From Dorea sp. D27 (GTDB lineage: Bacteria; Bacillota; Clostridia; Lachnospirales; Lachnospiraceae): a stretch of DNA of 64,000 nucleotides. A model generated the notes under the pieces. The model worked only from the letters and a program-made list of their open reading frames with translations, ran no database searches and was not told the DNA's origin. The position numbers and the translations under genes are program-made. The stretch's first letter is position 1; every line of letters begins with the position of its first letter. Positions 17,849 through 27,149 of this stretch are shown here, one piece after another. The stretch spans positions 136,372-200,371 of the forward strand of contig NZ_KQ236743.1 in assembly GCF_001185345.1 (NCBI RefSeq), given 5' to 3'.

Positions 17849-18826
17849 ATGAATAGAAAGCAGATAGGCGGTCTTATATTAGCCGTCGTCCTGTTTATTG
17901 CAACAGGAGTTATCAGTGTTTTGACCAATGTAACAGCACAGAACCGCCTTGCAGATGTGGCAGGGCAGATTCTCACCGGTGGTTATGAGCTTGACGCTCC
18001 GGTCAAGGATTATGTAGCGGTCGTTAAAGTGGAAGGAACGATTCAGGAGCAGACCTCCCAGTCTTTGTTTGAGACTGAGGAAGGATATCAGCACACGACG
18101 ACCATGGAGTATATCGACTACCTGATGAACGATTCTAACAATACCGGGATACTTCTCTATGTGGATTCTCCGGGCGGAACTGTGTATGAAAGTGAGGAGC
18201 TGTATCAGAAGCTGAATGAGTACAAAGATGCCACGGGACGTCCTATATGGGGCTACATGGCACATTATGCCGCCTCAGGCGGATACTACGTATCCATGGC
18301 AGCGGATAATATCTACGCGAATCCGAATACGGTAACAGGCTCTATCGGCGTAATCATGGCGGGATATGACATGACCGGGCTCTATGAAAAGCTTGGAATC
18401 CGGTACGTCAGCATAACGAGCGGTGCGAACAAGGATTCCAGCAAGCTGAACGACGAACAGGTAGCTATCTACCAGACCCAGGTCGATGAATCATATGGCA
18501 GGTTCGTGGACATCGTGGCCGACGGAAGAGGGATGTCACCGGATGAAGTGAAACAACTTGCGGACGGAAGGACCTATACCGCCAGGCAGGCAGAGGAAAA
18601 CGGGCTCATAGATAACATATCCCTTTATGAGGATATGAAGGCAGATATGGGTAATGAACTCGGGACAGATGTATTCTATGAACTGAAGCCAAAGACTTCA
18701 ACACTTGCGTCTCTCTTTTCAAGCGTAAAAGAGATTGTACCTAAGTCAGAGGCGCAGGTGCTGACAGAGACTGCCGGCGAGAAGGAAAATGGAGGGCTGA
18801 TGTATTATGCAGAACAGCTACGATAA
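17849..18826 (+). CDS. sppA: Signal peptide peptidase SppA-type membrane protease
   Basis: This 325-residue serine protease has one N-terminal membrane anchor (about 8-27) and an extracytoplasmic S49 domain. SPGGTVYESEELY and YAASGGYYVSMAADNIYANP are family motifs. The nucleophile is Ser165 in TGSIGVIM. The general-base lysine is not assigned with confidence. Such enzymes degrade cleaved signal peptides and, in Bacillus, help resist lantibiotics. It follows pheT by 17 bp with a strong AGGAGG site. It overlaps the next gene by 20 bp. Confidence 0.9.
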   Translation: MNRKQIGGLILAVVLFIATGVISVLTNVTAQNRLADVAGQILTGGYELDAPVKDYVAVVKVEGTIQEQTSQSLFETEEGYQHTTTMEYIDYLMNDSNNTGILLYVDSPGGTVYESEELYQKLNEYKDATGRPIWGYMAHYAASGGYYVSMAADNIYANPNTVTGSIGVIMAGYDMTGLYEKLGIRYVSITSGANKDSSKLNDEQVAIYQTQVDESYGRFVDIVADGRGMSPDEVKQLADGRTYTARQAEENGLIDNISLYEDMKADMGNELGTDVFYELKPKTSTLASLFSSVKEIVPKSEAQVLTETAGEKENGGLMYYAEQLR

Positions 18827-19532
18827 TGGCCAGGCAGCCTGCGCCGGATTCTGGGTCAGGGCCGCAGCCTATGCGCTGGACAGCGTTATCGTCTTCCTCG
18901 GCCTTCTCATCGTACGTCTCATAATGAGCGGGGTCATGTCCATGACGGAAGGAACTGTCCTCGGCGGCGGCATCCTCTTCCAGTATACGTTAAAAGATAT
19001 CGTGCTCTACATCGTGCAGGTGCTGTATTTCATCCTTTGTACTTATTTTACGGGAACCACCCTTGGGAAAAGGGCTATGAACCTGCGTGTAGTCTCAGAC
19101 CAGGGGAATAAGCTGACGCTTTTTACCGTCGTGTACAGAGAGACAGTCGGAAGGTTCCTGAGCGGCATCATTCTCTATATCGGTTACATCATAGCCGGAA
19201 TCGACCCGCAGAAACGGGCATTGCATGACATCCTCTGTGATACGAGAGTCATCTATGCGCGCAGGGTGAAGGTATATCCGGTATACCAGAGGCCGGTACC
19301 GCCTGTGTCCCCGGCACAATCGGGATTACAGCCGGGACCACAGACAGGCTTTGGAAGGCCGGTATCAGGACCATCCGTACAGGAGCGGCCGCAGCCTCAT
19401 GAGACAGGAAATGTACCGCCGGCGTCAGAAGAGCGGCCTATGCCAGAGCAAGAGGCTCCTCACAAGACGGGATATCATATGGTAAGGCCGGGGCAGGATA
19501 GTCCGGCTGTACATGAGGAAGACAGACAGTAG
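18807..19532 (+). CDS. RDD-family membrane protein
   Basis: This 241-residue protein has an RDD domain: FWVRAAAYALDSVIVFLG is the family-typical first segment with the conserved Arg and Asp, followed by two further membrane segments with TGTTLGKRAMNLRVVSDQG. The C-terminal third (about 155-241) is Pro/Gln/Glu-rich and looks disordered and cytoplasmic. Function is unknown; some RDD proteins act as Na+/H+ antiporters. Its start lies inside the end of sppA, with GGAGGG upstream, so the two are probably made together. Confidence 0.85.
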   Translation: MQNSYDNGQAACAGFWVRAAAYALDSVIVFLGLLIVRLIMSGVMSMTEGTVLGGGILFQYTLKDIVLYIVQVLYFILCTYFTGTTLGKRAMNLRVVSDQGNKLTLFTVVYRETVGRFLSGIILYIGYIIAGIDPQKRALHDILCDTRVIYARRVKVYPVYQRPVPPVSPAQSGLQPGPQTGFGRPVSGPSVQERPQPHETGNVPPASEERPMPEQEAPHKTGYHMVRPGQDSPAVHEEDRQ

Positions 19533-19563
19533 ACGATATATTGTTAATTAGAAGGGATTCATT

Positions 19564-20589
19564 ATGAAACGTCAGGATTTTTATTATGAATTGCCGGAAG
19601 AATTAATAGCACAGGATCCGCTTGAGGATCGCTCCAGCTCCAGGCTCCTTGTATTAGACAAGGAGTCTGGTTTGGTCTCTCACCGTGTATTTAAAGACAT
19701 CACGGATTATCTCCATAGGGGGGACTGCCTAGTTATTAATGACACGAAAGTGATTCCGGCAAGGCTTATCGGTTCCAGGATAGGAACAGATGCAAAAATA
19801 GAAGTATTATTACTGAAGCGGAAAGAAGAGAATGTCTGGGAAACGCTCGTTAAGCCGGGAAAGAAAGCCAAGGTTGGAACGAGAATCCGTTTTGGGGACG
19901 GGATTCTGATTGGTGAAGTCATAGACGTGGTGGAAGAAGGCAACCGCCTCATACAGTTTACTTACGAGGGTATCTTTGAAGAGATTCTGGACCGCCTCGG
20001 TCAGATGCCGCTCCCGCCTTACATCACCCATCATCTTGAGGATAAGAACCGTTACCAAACTGTCTATGCGGCACACAGCGGTTCTGCCGCGGCACCTACG
20101 GCGGGGCTTCATTTTACGCCCGAACTGCTGGAGGAGATCCGGCGGAGAGGTATCGATATAGCGAAAGTAACCCTGCATGTAGGTCTGGGCACGTTCCGCC
20201 CGGTTAAGGTGGATGATATTATGGAGCATCACATGCATTCGGAGTTCTACCAGATAGACGAGGCGGCTGCGATGAAGATCAACAAGGCGAAAGATTCCGG
20301 TGGAAGGGTAATATGCGTCGGAACGACGAGCTGCCGGACAATCGAGTCTGCCGCCGATGCTACCGGGCACATCAAAGCAAGAAGCGGATGGACGGACATC
20401 TTTATCTATCCAGGCTACAAGTTCAAGCTCCTTGACTGCCTGATTACGAACTTCCATCTGCCGGAATCGACACTGATTATGCTTGTGTCAGCTCTGGCGG
20501 GAAGGGAGAATGTCCTGGCGGCGTATGAGGAAGCGGTGAAGGAGAGGTACCGGTTCTTTTCGTTTGGAGATGCAATGCTGATAATCTGA
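19564..20589 (+). CDS. queA: tRNA preQ1(34) S-adenosylmethionine ribosyltransferase-isomerase
   Basis: This enzyme transfers and isomerises the ribosyl group of SAM to preQ1 at tRNA position 34, forming epoxyqueuosine. At 341 residues it has the usual length. Signature stretches are [18 protein letters not shown] at the N-terminus, [19 protein letters not shown] and [17 protein letters not shown] near the C-terminus. The ribosome site is AGAAGGG. It lies 31 bp after the RDD gene, probably in the pheST operon. No tgt gene follows in this window. Confidence 0.95.
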   Translation: MKRQDFYYELPEELIAQDPLEDRSSSRLLVLDKESGLVSHRVFKDITDYLHRGDCLVINDTKVIPARLIGSRIGTDAKIEVLLLKRKEENVWETLVKPGKKAKVGTRIRFGDGILIGEVIDVVEEGNRLIQFTYEGIFEEILDRLGQMPLPPYITHHLEDKNRYQTVYAAHSGSAAAPTAGLHFTPELLEEIRRRGIDIAKVTLHVGLGTFRPVKVDDIMEHHMHSEFYQIDEAAAMKINKAKDSGGRVICVGTTSCRTIESAADATGHIKARSGWTDIFIYPGYKFKLLDCLITNFHLPESTLIMLVSALAGRENVLAAYEEAVKERYRFFSFGDAMLII

Positions 20590-20617
20590 TACTCATTTTG
20601 TTACAGGCCATACAACA

Positions 20618-20647
20618 TTCGACTTTATTTGTAGACTATGTTAGAAT
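20618..20647 (+). promoter_or_regulatory. Promoter of the GGDEF gene
   Basis: TTCGAC (20618-20623) and TAGAAT (20642-20647) are 18 bp apart and end 14 bp ahead of the start codon, which is close but leaves room for the AAGGAG site. Confidence 0.45.
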
Positions 20648-20660
20648 GAAACAATAGTAT

Positions 20661-22076
20661 ATGAACAAGGAGATAAAGATGATGCAGGAATCATACGAAA
20701 TGCTTCTCTCGAATATAGCTTTCCTTCTGGCAGAAAATCAATTTAATACAGAGGCTGTCAGCAAATCTTTGAAAATGATTTGTGACAGCTTCTCTTTTAC
20801 ATACGGCGCCGTGTATGAGGCGGGTCATTCTGAGCATTTTAATCTGATGGAAAACGTTGCTCTAAACCAGACCGCTCTTCCCCAGAGCATTTCTGCTAGT
20901 GAACTGACGACCGGGCAGCGCAGTTATTTGACTCAAAAAGCGGTTTCTCATATCATCCGCAATGAACATAATACGCTTTGCGAAACCAAACTGCTCACTA
21001 TGTTTGCGGCTTCTTCACTGACAATAGCGCCTATAACAGATGAAAGCTTGTGCATCTATGGTCTGATCGTTTTCTTTAACACGGGCCCGGAAGAAAAACT
21101 CACGGAGGATGCCACAGTGTCATTGGCTGTTATAATTCCCATGCTGGTCAGGTATATAAACGTGAGAATGTATCAGTACATGCTCTCCCGCTCACATGCT
21201 TCACTAGAAAATATACTTGATAATACAGGGATTGATATTTATGTCAATGATTTTTATACGCATGATATCCTGTATGTGAATAGATCTATGGCTGAACCTT
21301 ACGGGGGACGGGAACAATTCCACGGCAGGAAATGCTGGGAAGTTCTTTTTCCCGGTCAGAATGGTCCCTGTGAGTTTTGTCCGGAAAGAAATTTGATTGA
21401 TGACCAGGGAAAACCCACCAAGGTATATACCTGGGATTATCAACGCCCTTTTGACGGATCGTGGTTCCGTGTGTTCAGTGCGGCATTCCGGTGGATAGAC
21501 GGCCGTCTGGCCCATGTGGTGAGCAGTGCTGATATTACCGATAACAAAGAGAAAGAAGCTCTGATTGAATATATGGCTAACTATGATGCCCTGACAGATC
21601 TTCCCAACCGCAGGATGTTGGTAAACGACTGTAAAAAACGCATTGATCTTGCCACCGACAATGAAAAGGGTTATCTGCTGTTTTTCGATATTGACGGCTT
21701 TAAAAAAGTAAACGATAATTTTGGACATGATGCCGGTGACGAGCTTTTGGTTATGCTGGGTAAATTTTTCTCTGGTATTCCTTTACTAAAGGACAGCATT
21801 TACCGAAATGGTGGAGATGAATTCGTGGCAATTATCGGTGGTGAATCCATCACAAAAGAGAATATCCAGAATCTCGCCCGCTTTGTCCTCACCCGTTTTA
21901 AGAAGCCCTGGAAGCTGACGGCAGGAAGTGTCTTCTGCAATACCAGTATCGGTGTTGCATGTTTCCCTGAAGACGGGCGCACAGCAGAGGAACTCCTTCA
22001 CAAGGCGGATATGTCTATGTACCAGGTGAAAAAATCAGGTGGAGGCGGTGTGTGTTTTGGCTATCAGCTGCTATGA
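20661..22076 (+). CDS. Diguanylate cyclase with PAS sensor (GGDEF protein)
   Basis: This 471-residue protein probably makes cyclic di-GMP. It has no membrane segment. The N-terminal part (about 1-170) is GAF-like. A PAS-like region (about 175-295) contains NGPCEFCPERN, a CxxC that could bind metal or sense redox. The GGDEF domain follows, with DALTDLPNRR, DGFKKVNDNFGHDAGDELL and active site GGDEF at 384-388. The residues at the usual inhibitory I-site (RxxD, five residues before GGDEF) read LLKD, so product inhibition at that site seems absent. It has its own promoter and a terminator shared with the convergent yyaL-like gene. Confidence 0.9.
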   Translation: MNKEIKMMQESYEMLLSNIAFLLAENQFNTEAVSKSLKMICDSFSFTYGAVYEAGHSEHFNLMENVALNQTALPQSISASELTTGQRSYLTQKAVSHIIRNEHNTLCETKLLTMFAASSLTIAPITDESLCIYGLIVFFNTGPEEKLTEDATVSLAVIIPMLVRYINVRMYQYMLSRSHASLENILDNTGIDIYVNDFYTHDILYVNRSMAEPYGGREQFHGRKCWEVLFPGQNGPCEFCPERNLIDDQGKPTKVYTWDYQRPFDGSWFRVFSAAFRWIDGRLAHVVSSADITDNKEKEALIEYMANYDALTDLPNRRMLVNDCKKRIDLATDNEKGYLLFFDIDGFKKVNDNFGHDAGDELLVMLGKFFSGIPLLKDSIYRNGGDEFVAIIGGESITKENIQNLARFVLTRFKKPWKLTAGSVFCNTSIGVACFPEDGRTAEELLHKADMSMYQVKKSGGGGVCFGYQLL

Positions 22077-22158
22077 TTCACAGCAGCATCGGACATTGTT
22101 TGAATTATGTTTTAAGTATACTTAGTGGATGTTTGCCCTGCTTTTCAAGTCAAATTTA

Positions 22159-22202
22159 AAATCCCTGCATTTCCCCAAATAAAGGGGATGCAGGGATTTC
22201 TC
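22159..22202. terminator. Bidirectional terminator between GGDEF gene and yyaL-like gene
   Basis: AAATCCCTGCAT..CCCC pairs with GGGGATGCAGGGATTT with a two-base bulge. A and T flanks on the two sides allow it to serve both converging genes. Confidence 0.8.
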
Positions 22203-22243
22203 TGTATTTTCCTATTCTGTGTTTCGGGGGGAAATCTCATATA

Positions 22244-24253
22244 TCAATATGCGGTCAGTGTGGACTGCTTGCTTATATCTTCTACCGGAGCCATGCACAC
22301 CCCGTTTTTGCATAGATAGTACATGGCCCCCTTACCAGGTATCGGATAATCCTTTACGTAGGGAAGGGCCTTCTCAAGCGTTGCTGCGTTTTCCTTCGTT
22401 TTGAGGATGACGGACAGATTTATAGCATTGTTATCCATCAGGTAATGCCGTAATGTCTCTGGCAATTCGCTGTCAGCCGATACACAGACTAGTTCCCTGG
22501 CCGGATAAAGGACCTTTATCAGAGCCAGAAGTCCAAAGCTATGGCCTGCAGGGTATTTTTTTATGCTTCCGGCAAGATATCTGATCTGCCGTTCCCGTGC
22601 CTCCTGCCAGAGTACATCGCACGTATACTGGGCTAACTGGACCAGCAAGACTGCCGCGGCTGAGTTGCCCGATGGAATTGCACCGTCGTAAGTCTCTTTT
22701 GGGCGTGTAATGAGAACTTCAGCATCTGAAGCAGTGAGAAAATATCCCCTGTTTACCTTATCTTCAAAAAGGTCTGTCATCTGGGCGGCAAAGTGTAAGG
22801 CGTCTTCCAGATACTCCGGCTCATATGTCGTGCGGTAAAGCTCTATGAGTGCCAGACCAAAGACGGCGTAATCATCCAGCTGGCCGGGAGTCGCCGCCTC
22901 ACCCTTTCGCCAGCGCAGATAAAGTCTGCCACGGCTGTCGGTCATATACTGTTTGATAAATTGGCAGGCGCGTACGGCAGCGTTCCGATAGCGGCTGTCC
23001 TTTGTTGTCTGAGCGGCTCTTGCCATCGCGATAATCATCCAGCCGTTCCAGGACAGTATGACTTTATCATCTCTGTGCAAAGAGACGCGGTCAAGGCGGT
23101 ATCCATATAGCTTTTTCAGACGTGCATCATCAGACGGCCAGGGATTTTGGTCCGACTCTATCCGGTTAGGGATACAGTTGCCTTCAAAATTCCCCTCTGA
23201 AGTAATGTCATAAATTCGACAGAATTCTTCACCGTCTTTAGAGCCTAATACTTCAAGAACTTCCTCCTTGGTGAAATAATAATATTTGCCTTCTACGCCG
23301 TCGCTGTCTGCATCCTGGCCGCAATAGAACTCCCCTTCCGGGCCGGTCAGTTCTCTTAATACGTAATCCAGTGTCCTTGTCGCCGTATCAGCGTATGAGT
23401 TCACTTTTGTAATCTGGTATGCCTCGAGATAAGAAATGGCGAGCAGGGCATTGTCATAGAGCATTTTCTCAAAATGTGGGACGAGCCATCTCTCATCAGT
23501 AGAATAGCGGGAAAAACCGCCTCCGATCTGATCGTTTATTCCTCCGCGGGCCATAGCGTCCAAGGTGTGAAGAGCCATCTCAAGTGCTTTGTCGTCGCCT
23601 TCCAAAATACTATAATCAAGAAGGAACAAGAGATTATGGGGAGACGGGAATTTCGGCGCACTGCCAAAACCGCCCCATTGTCTGTCATATTGCTGTTTAT
23701 ATAAATCTACCGCCTGCTTCAATATAACTCTGTCCGGAGTTTCCCCGGATGTGTGGCCGGAAGTGGATATAAAGTGGGCGATTTGCTGGCCGGTCTCTAA
23801 AAGCTTCTCCCTGTCCCGGCTCCAGAGCAGATGGACTTTCTGTAACAGCTCCAGAAGCCCTGTCTGTCCGTATCGTGGATGCTTTGGAATATAGGTTCCC
23901 AGAAAAAAAGGCTTCTGGTCTGGCATTAGAATCGCTGTGAGCGGCCATCCTCCGGCGCCGGTTACAGCCTGACAGGCGGCCATGTATACGGAGTCGATAT
24001 CCGGTCGTTCTTCCCGGTCGACTTTGATACAGACAAAATGGCTGTTCAGGAGCTCCGCTACTTCCTCATCTTCAAAAGATTCATGCGCCATCACATGGCA
24101 CCAGTGACAGGTTGAGTATCCAATACTTAGAAAGACCGGCAGATCTTCTGTTTTTGCACGTTCAAATGCTTCTGCACCCCATGGGTACCAGTTTACCGGG
24201 TTTTCCGCATGTTGTAATAGATATGGGGATTTTTCATTTATCAAATGATTCAT
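22244..24253 (-). CDS. Thioredoxin-fold/glycosidase-like protein, YyaL (DUF255) family
   Basis: This 669-residue cytosolic protein has a thioredoxin-like N-terminal domain ([20 protein letters not shown].. with the CHWC motif at 49-52). A long alpha/alpha-barrel domain follows, resembling N-acylglucosamine epimerases, with [39 protein letters not shown] and [11 protein letters not shown]. The family is widespread (human SPATA20) and its biochemical role is unknown. I start at ATG 24253, where GGAGGAGGG lies upstream; an earlier in-frame ATG at 24298 lacks such a site. It stands alone. Confidence 0.9.
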   Translation of the reverse strand: MNHLINEKSPYLLQHAENPVNWYPWGAEAFERAKTEDLPVFLSIGYSTCHWCHVMAHESFEDEEVAELLNSHFVCIKVDREERPDIDSVYMAACQAVTGAGGWPLTAILMPDQKPFFLGTYIPKHPRYGQTGLLELLQKVHLLWSRDREKLLETGQQIAHFISTSGHTSGETPDRVILKQAVDLYKQQYDRQWGGFGSAPKFPSPHNLLFLLDYSILEGDDKALEMALHTLDAMARGGINDQIGGGFSRYSTDERWLVPHFEKMLYDNALLAISYLEAYQITKVNSYADTATRTLDYVLRELTGPEGEFYCGQDADSDGVEGKYYYFTKEEVLEVLGSKDGEEFCRIYDITSEGNFEGNCIPNRIESDQNPWPSDDARLKKLYGYRLDRVSLHRDDKVILSWNGWMIIAMARAAQTTKDSRYRNAAVRACQFIKQYMTDSRGRLYLRWRKGEAATPGQLDDYAVFGLALIELYRTTYEPEYLEDALHFAAQMTDLFEDKVNRGYFLTASDAEVLITRPKETYDGAIPSGNSAAAVLLVQLAQYTCDVLWQEARERQIRYLAGSIKKYPAGHSFGLLALIKVLYPARELVCVSADSELPETLRHYLMDNNAINLSVILKTKENAATLEKALPYVKDYPIPGKGAMYYLCKNGVCMAPVEDISKQSTLTAY

Positions 24254-24399
24254 ATTCTTCCCTCCTCCTTTACTGTTTAATGTTCCCGGCGGCAGCATAT
24301 CTCATTCGTTCCAGCCGGCTGCATCTTGCGGCATCGGCGTGGCACGGCGGCCAGTCTTGAGATTGCTTCTGATGTGTTGCATTTTGCCTGCGGGTAATA

Positions 24400-25293
24400 T
24401 TACACATCTAATAATGAAAAATCATGTTGAATCTGTTCCAGAAATCTTTGGGCCGCTTTCGTAAATCTCTGATTTTTTTTCCATACCATATGCATGCTTG
24501 CGGTTTTTCGCGGGGACAGGGGCCGGAAGCAGAGGCTGCTGCCACTTCCGGTATCGACAAGTCCGTCCAGGGTCAGGGCACACGCAAAGCCTTCCTCTAC
24601 CATAAGAGAAGCATTATAGACAAGGTTGTAGGTGCCGGTGATATTCAGCTGGTTGAAATCCTTTTTAAGCCAGCCCGAGAATTCATTGTTAGATGCGGCC
24701 TGTCTGGAAGTCAGGAGGGTAAGATCCCATAAGTCCTCCGGGCGGATCTCGCTGCGTTCTGCGAGAGGATGATCCTTTCGCATGAGCAGCCCCCATACGT
24801 CAACTGCAGGAATGCGGATGTAATCGTAATTCTTGATGTCCGAAGCCTCGATGAGTACGGCAAAATCAAAGAGCCCTTTTTCCAGCTTGTCATGGAGATC
24901 TTCGGCGTTTCCGCTGGAAAGATGGTATTTGATGCCTGGAAACTGCTTCCGCAGCTTTGTCGCGGTTCTAGCAATGAGACGCATGGCATCGGTCTCTCCG
25001 CAGCCGATGTAGATATCCCCCTGAAGATCTGACGAGTCAGGTGCAGCTAATTCGTCCTCTGTCTTTTTGACAAGAGCAATGATTTCGGCAGCTCTCTTAC
25101 GAAGCAGCAGACCTTCTTCGGTCAGCGTTATCTTCCGGCTTCCTCTAATCAGCAGCTGCTTTCCGATTTCTTCTTCCAGCTCCATGAGGGCTCTGGACAA
25201 GGGCGGCTGAGTCATGTGAAGTGTATGGGCAGCTTTGGAGATGCTCTCTTCCCTGGCGACTGTAAGAAAATAATTGAGTACTCGGATATCCAT
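24400..25293 (-). CDS. LysR-family transcriptional regulator
   Basis: At 297 residues this is a typical LysR regulator: N-terminal winged helix-turn-helix (MDIRVLNYFLTVAREESISKAAHTLHMTQPPLSRAL, about 1-60) and a C-terminal effector-binding domain (about 90-290). GGAGG precedes the ATG. It is divergent from the acetyltransferase/cyclophilin-like/flavodoxin group starting at 25474. LysR proteins usually control the divergent operon, so this group is its likely target. The effector is unknown. Confidence 0.92.
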   Translation of the reverse strand: MDIRVLNYFLTVAREESISKAAHTLHMTQPPLSRALMELEEEIGKQLLIRGSRKITLTEEGLLLRKRAAEIIALVKKTEDELAAPDSSDLQGDIYIGCGETDAMRLIARTATKLRKQFPGIKYHLSSGNAEDLHDKLEKGLFDFAVLIEASDIKNYDYIRIPAVDVWGLLMRKDHPLAERSEIRPEDLWDLTLLTSRQAASNNEFSGWLKKDFNQLNITGTYNLVYNASLMVEEGFACALTLDGLVDTGSGSSLCFRPLSPRKTASMHMVWKKNQRFTKAAQRFLEQIQHDFSLLDV

Positions 25294-25325
25294 AGATACA
25301 TTCCTCCATATGTGTTGGTGAGAAA

Positions 25326-25354
25326 ATAGTAGCAGTTTAATGTATACCCGTCAA
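25326..25354 (-). promoter_or_regulatory. Promoter of the LysR gene
   Basis: On the minus strand, TTGACG (25354-25349) and TACTAT (25331-25326) are 17 bp apart, 33 bp before the start codon. Confidence 0.55.
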
Positions 25355-25381
25355 GTATGAAATGATATTTAATATAGGAAT

Positions 25382-25410
25382 TTGATATATTGTTTATCGT
25401 GACATACAAT
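25382..25410 (+). promoter_or_regulatory. Promoter of the acetyltransferase/lipoprotein/flavodoxin group
   Basis: TTGATA (25382-25387), 17 bp and TACAAT (25405-25410). The gap between this and the divergent LysR promoter is where a LysR operator would be expected. Confidence 0.55.
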
Positions 25411-25473
25411 GAAATTGGATGAAGGATACATGGCAGAAAGATGAGCCGAAATAGGAAAAGGAGAATAAACGCG

Positions 25474-26043
25474 ATGGAATTACAGGAATTTCTGAATTAT
25501 ATGAACAGCGGCCAGAAGGTAGTGGCAGGCTCGGAAGAGCATCTATGCATGACTCGCCTTTCCCAAGAGGCCCTGCGGCTGACGGCTGAATTAAACGGGA
25601 ATTATCACACGCCGGAAGAAATCAGGGAAATCTTTGCAGAACTTATCGGAAAGGAAGTGGATGAAACCTTTCACATGTTTCCCCCATTTTATACGGACTG
25701 CGGAAAGAATCTGCGCATAGGAAAACATGTCTTTTTCAACGGAGGATGCAAAGTGCAGGACCAGGGAGGTATCACGATTGGTGACGGGTGCCTGATTGGA
25801 CACAATGTAGTCCTGGCAACGTTGAACCACAACATGGATCCCGCCCACCGGGCAGACATGATACCGGCGCCGGTGCATATCGGGAAATGTGTCTGGATTG
25901 GGGCGAATGCAACGATACTGCCGGGTGTAACGATTGGTGACGGTGCTGTAGTAGCAGCCGGTGCGGTGGTAGCCGGTGACGTGCCAATGAACACGGTCGT
26001 AGGCGGCGTGCCGGCCAAGGTCATTAAGATGATAGAGACGTAG
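25474..26043 (+). CDS. Maltose/galactoside-type sugar O-acetyltransferase
   Basis: This 189-residue protein belongs to the hexapeptide-repeat (left-handed beta-helix) acetyltransferases that use acetyl-CoA. The N-terminal ~60 residues form the MAC helical domain. Hexapeptide repeats cover about 75-185, with CKVQDQGGITIGDGCLIGHNVV, HIGKCVWIGANATILPGVTIGDGAVV and GGVPAKVIK. The catalytic His is probably the one in LNHNMDP. I start at ATG 25474 because AAGGAG lies 10 bases upstream. It is the first gene after the LysR-divergent promoter. Confidence 0.9.
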   Translation: MELQEFLNYMNSGQKVVAGSEEHLCMTRLSQEALRLTAELNGNYHTPEEIREIFAELIGKEVDETFHMFPPFYTDCGKNLRIGKHVFFNGGCKVQDQGGITIGDGCLIGHNVVLATLNHNMDPAHRADMIPAPVHIGKCVWIGANATILPGVTIGDGAVVAAGAVVAGDVPMNTVVGGVPAKVIKMIET

Positions 26044-26054
26044 GAGGTGTGGGA

Positions 26055-26576
26055 GTGAAAAAATTGACCTGTTTCTTTCTGGCAGTACTGATGTCAGTTC
26101 CATTGTCAGGATGCAGCAGCCCCGCACAGAAGTCGGAGGACAGTGCCGGAAGCTATAATGATGCAGCGTCGGATACCGCTGATCCGGCGGCAAACAAGGA
26201 CAATGTAAGGCGGATAAGCGTCCGGGGAAGTGACGGCCAGAGCATCGTATTCCGGCTGAATGACAGTTCTGCGGCTGAGAGCCTTTATCATCAGCTCCCC
26301 TTAACCGTGCAGGTGGAGAACTACAGTGACAATGAGAAGATATTCTACCCGCCCGAAGAACTCGACACCGGCGGCACGCCACTGGCAGAGGGGCCGGCCG
26401 GTCTGCTGGCCTACTATGAGCCATGGAAAGATGTGGTCATGTTCTATGACCGCTGTGATGGAGCCGCTGGTCTCTATAAGCTCGGGGATGTGATATCAGG
26501 GGCGGACGAGATAGAGCGTCTGGATGGAGAGATACGGATAGAATCTGAATCAGAGAGGAAGGATAAGGATGAGTAA
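26055..26576 (+). CDS. Lipoprotein with cyclophilin-like fold domain
   Basis: This 173-residue exported lipoprotein has a signal peptide with lipobox LSGC (Cys20), an acidic Ser/Asp/Ala linker, and a C-terminal domain (about 55-155). That domain resembles the bacterial cyclophilin-like (Cyclophil_like) family: SIVFRLNDSSAAESLYHQLPLTVQVENY, PPEELDTGG and LAYYEPWKDVVMFY. Peptidyl-prolyl isomerase activity is not established for this family. The start is GTG 26055, with AGGAGG seven bases upstream. It often travels with flavodoxin genes and LysR regulators, as here. It overlaps the next gene by eight bases. Confidence 0.8.
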   Translation: MKKLTCFFLAVLMSVPLSGCSSPAQKSEDSAGSYNDAASDTADPAANKDNVRRISVRGSDGQSIVFRLNDSSAAESLYHQLPLTVQVENYSDNEKIFYPPEELDTGGTPLAEGPAGLLAYYEPWKDVVMFYDRCDGAAGLYKLGDVISGADEIERLDGEIRIESESERKDKDE

Positions 26577-27111
26577 AAAGATATGTGTAATTACGACGAG
26601 CTTACATGGAGGGAGCAACAGCGAAGCGCTGGCGGATGCATTTATCCGGGGCGCCGTGGAGGCGGGAGCCAGTGTGCAGAAGATAGGTCTTGCAGATAAG
26701 CGGATAGAGTTCTGCAGAGGCTGCCTTATCTGCCAGAAGACGCAGAAGTGCGTCATCCACGATGATGTATACGATATGATTGCACACATAAAAGCAGCAG
26801 ATGTGCTTGTTTTTGCTTCACCGGTGTACTTTTACAGCGTAAGCGGCCAGATGAAGACGCTGCTGGACCGTCTGAACCCGATGTTCCCTTCGGAATATGC
26901 TTTCAGGGAAGTGTATCTGCTGCTGGCTTCAGCAGAAAAAGATGAGACCGCTGCGGAGGGTTCCATAAAAGACATAGAGGGCTTTGTCTCCTGCTTCGAC
27001 CAGGTGGAACTGAAAGGAGTGCTGCATGCAGGAGGCGTCTCAGAAGGGAAGGATATCATGGAGCGCCCCGATATACTGGGGAAGGCGTATAGGATGGGAA
27101 AAGCGGTGTGA
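26569..27111 (+). CDS. Flavodoxin-like NAD(P)H-dependent FMN reductase family protein
   Basis: This 180-residue flavoprotein has the FMN-phosphate loop TTSLHGGSNSEAL at the N-terminus and SPVYFYSVSGQMKTLLDRL in the middle. Between them CRGCLICQKTQKCVIHDD is the Cys-rich loop common in the iron-sulfur-flavoprotein-like group, though only part of a cluster motif is present. It probably reduces quinones, nitro compounds or another acceptor. It overlaps the lipoprotein gene, indicating coupling within the LysR-linked group. Confidence 0.87.
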   Translation: MSKKICVITTSLHGGSNSEALADAFIRGAVEAGASVQKIGLADKRIEFCRGCLICQKTQKCVIHDDVYDMIAHIKAADVLVFASPVYFYSVSGQMKTLLDRLNPMFPSEYAFREVYLLLASAEKDETAAEGSIKDIEGFVSCFDQVELKGVLHAGGVSEGKDIMERPDILGKAYRMGKAV

Positions 27112-27149
27112 CTATGGACGAAAAGGCTCCCGTACGGACAGGAGGATTC

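Noticed and set aside
19810..20457. 215-codon open frame opposite queA
   Set aside because: queA is fully conserved in the other strand; the antisense frame has no motif or start signal.
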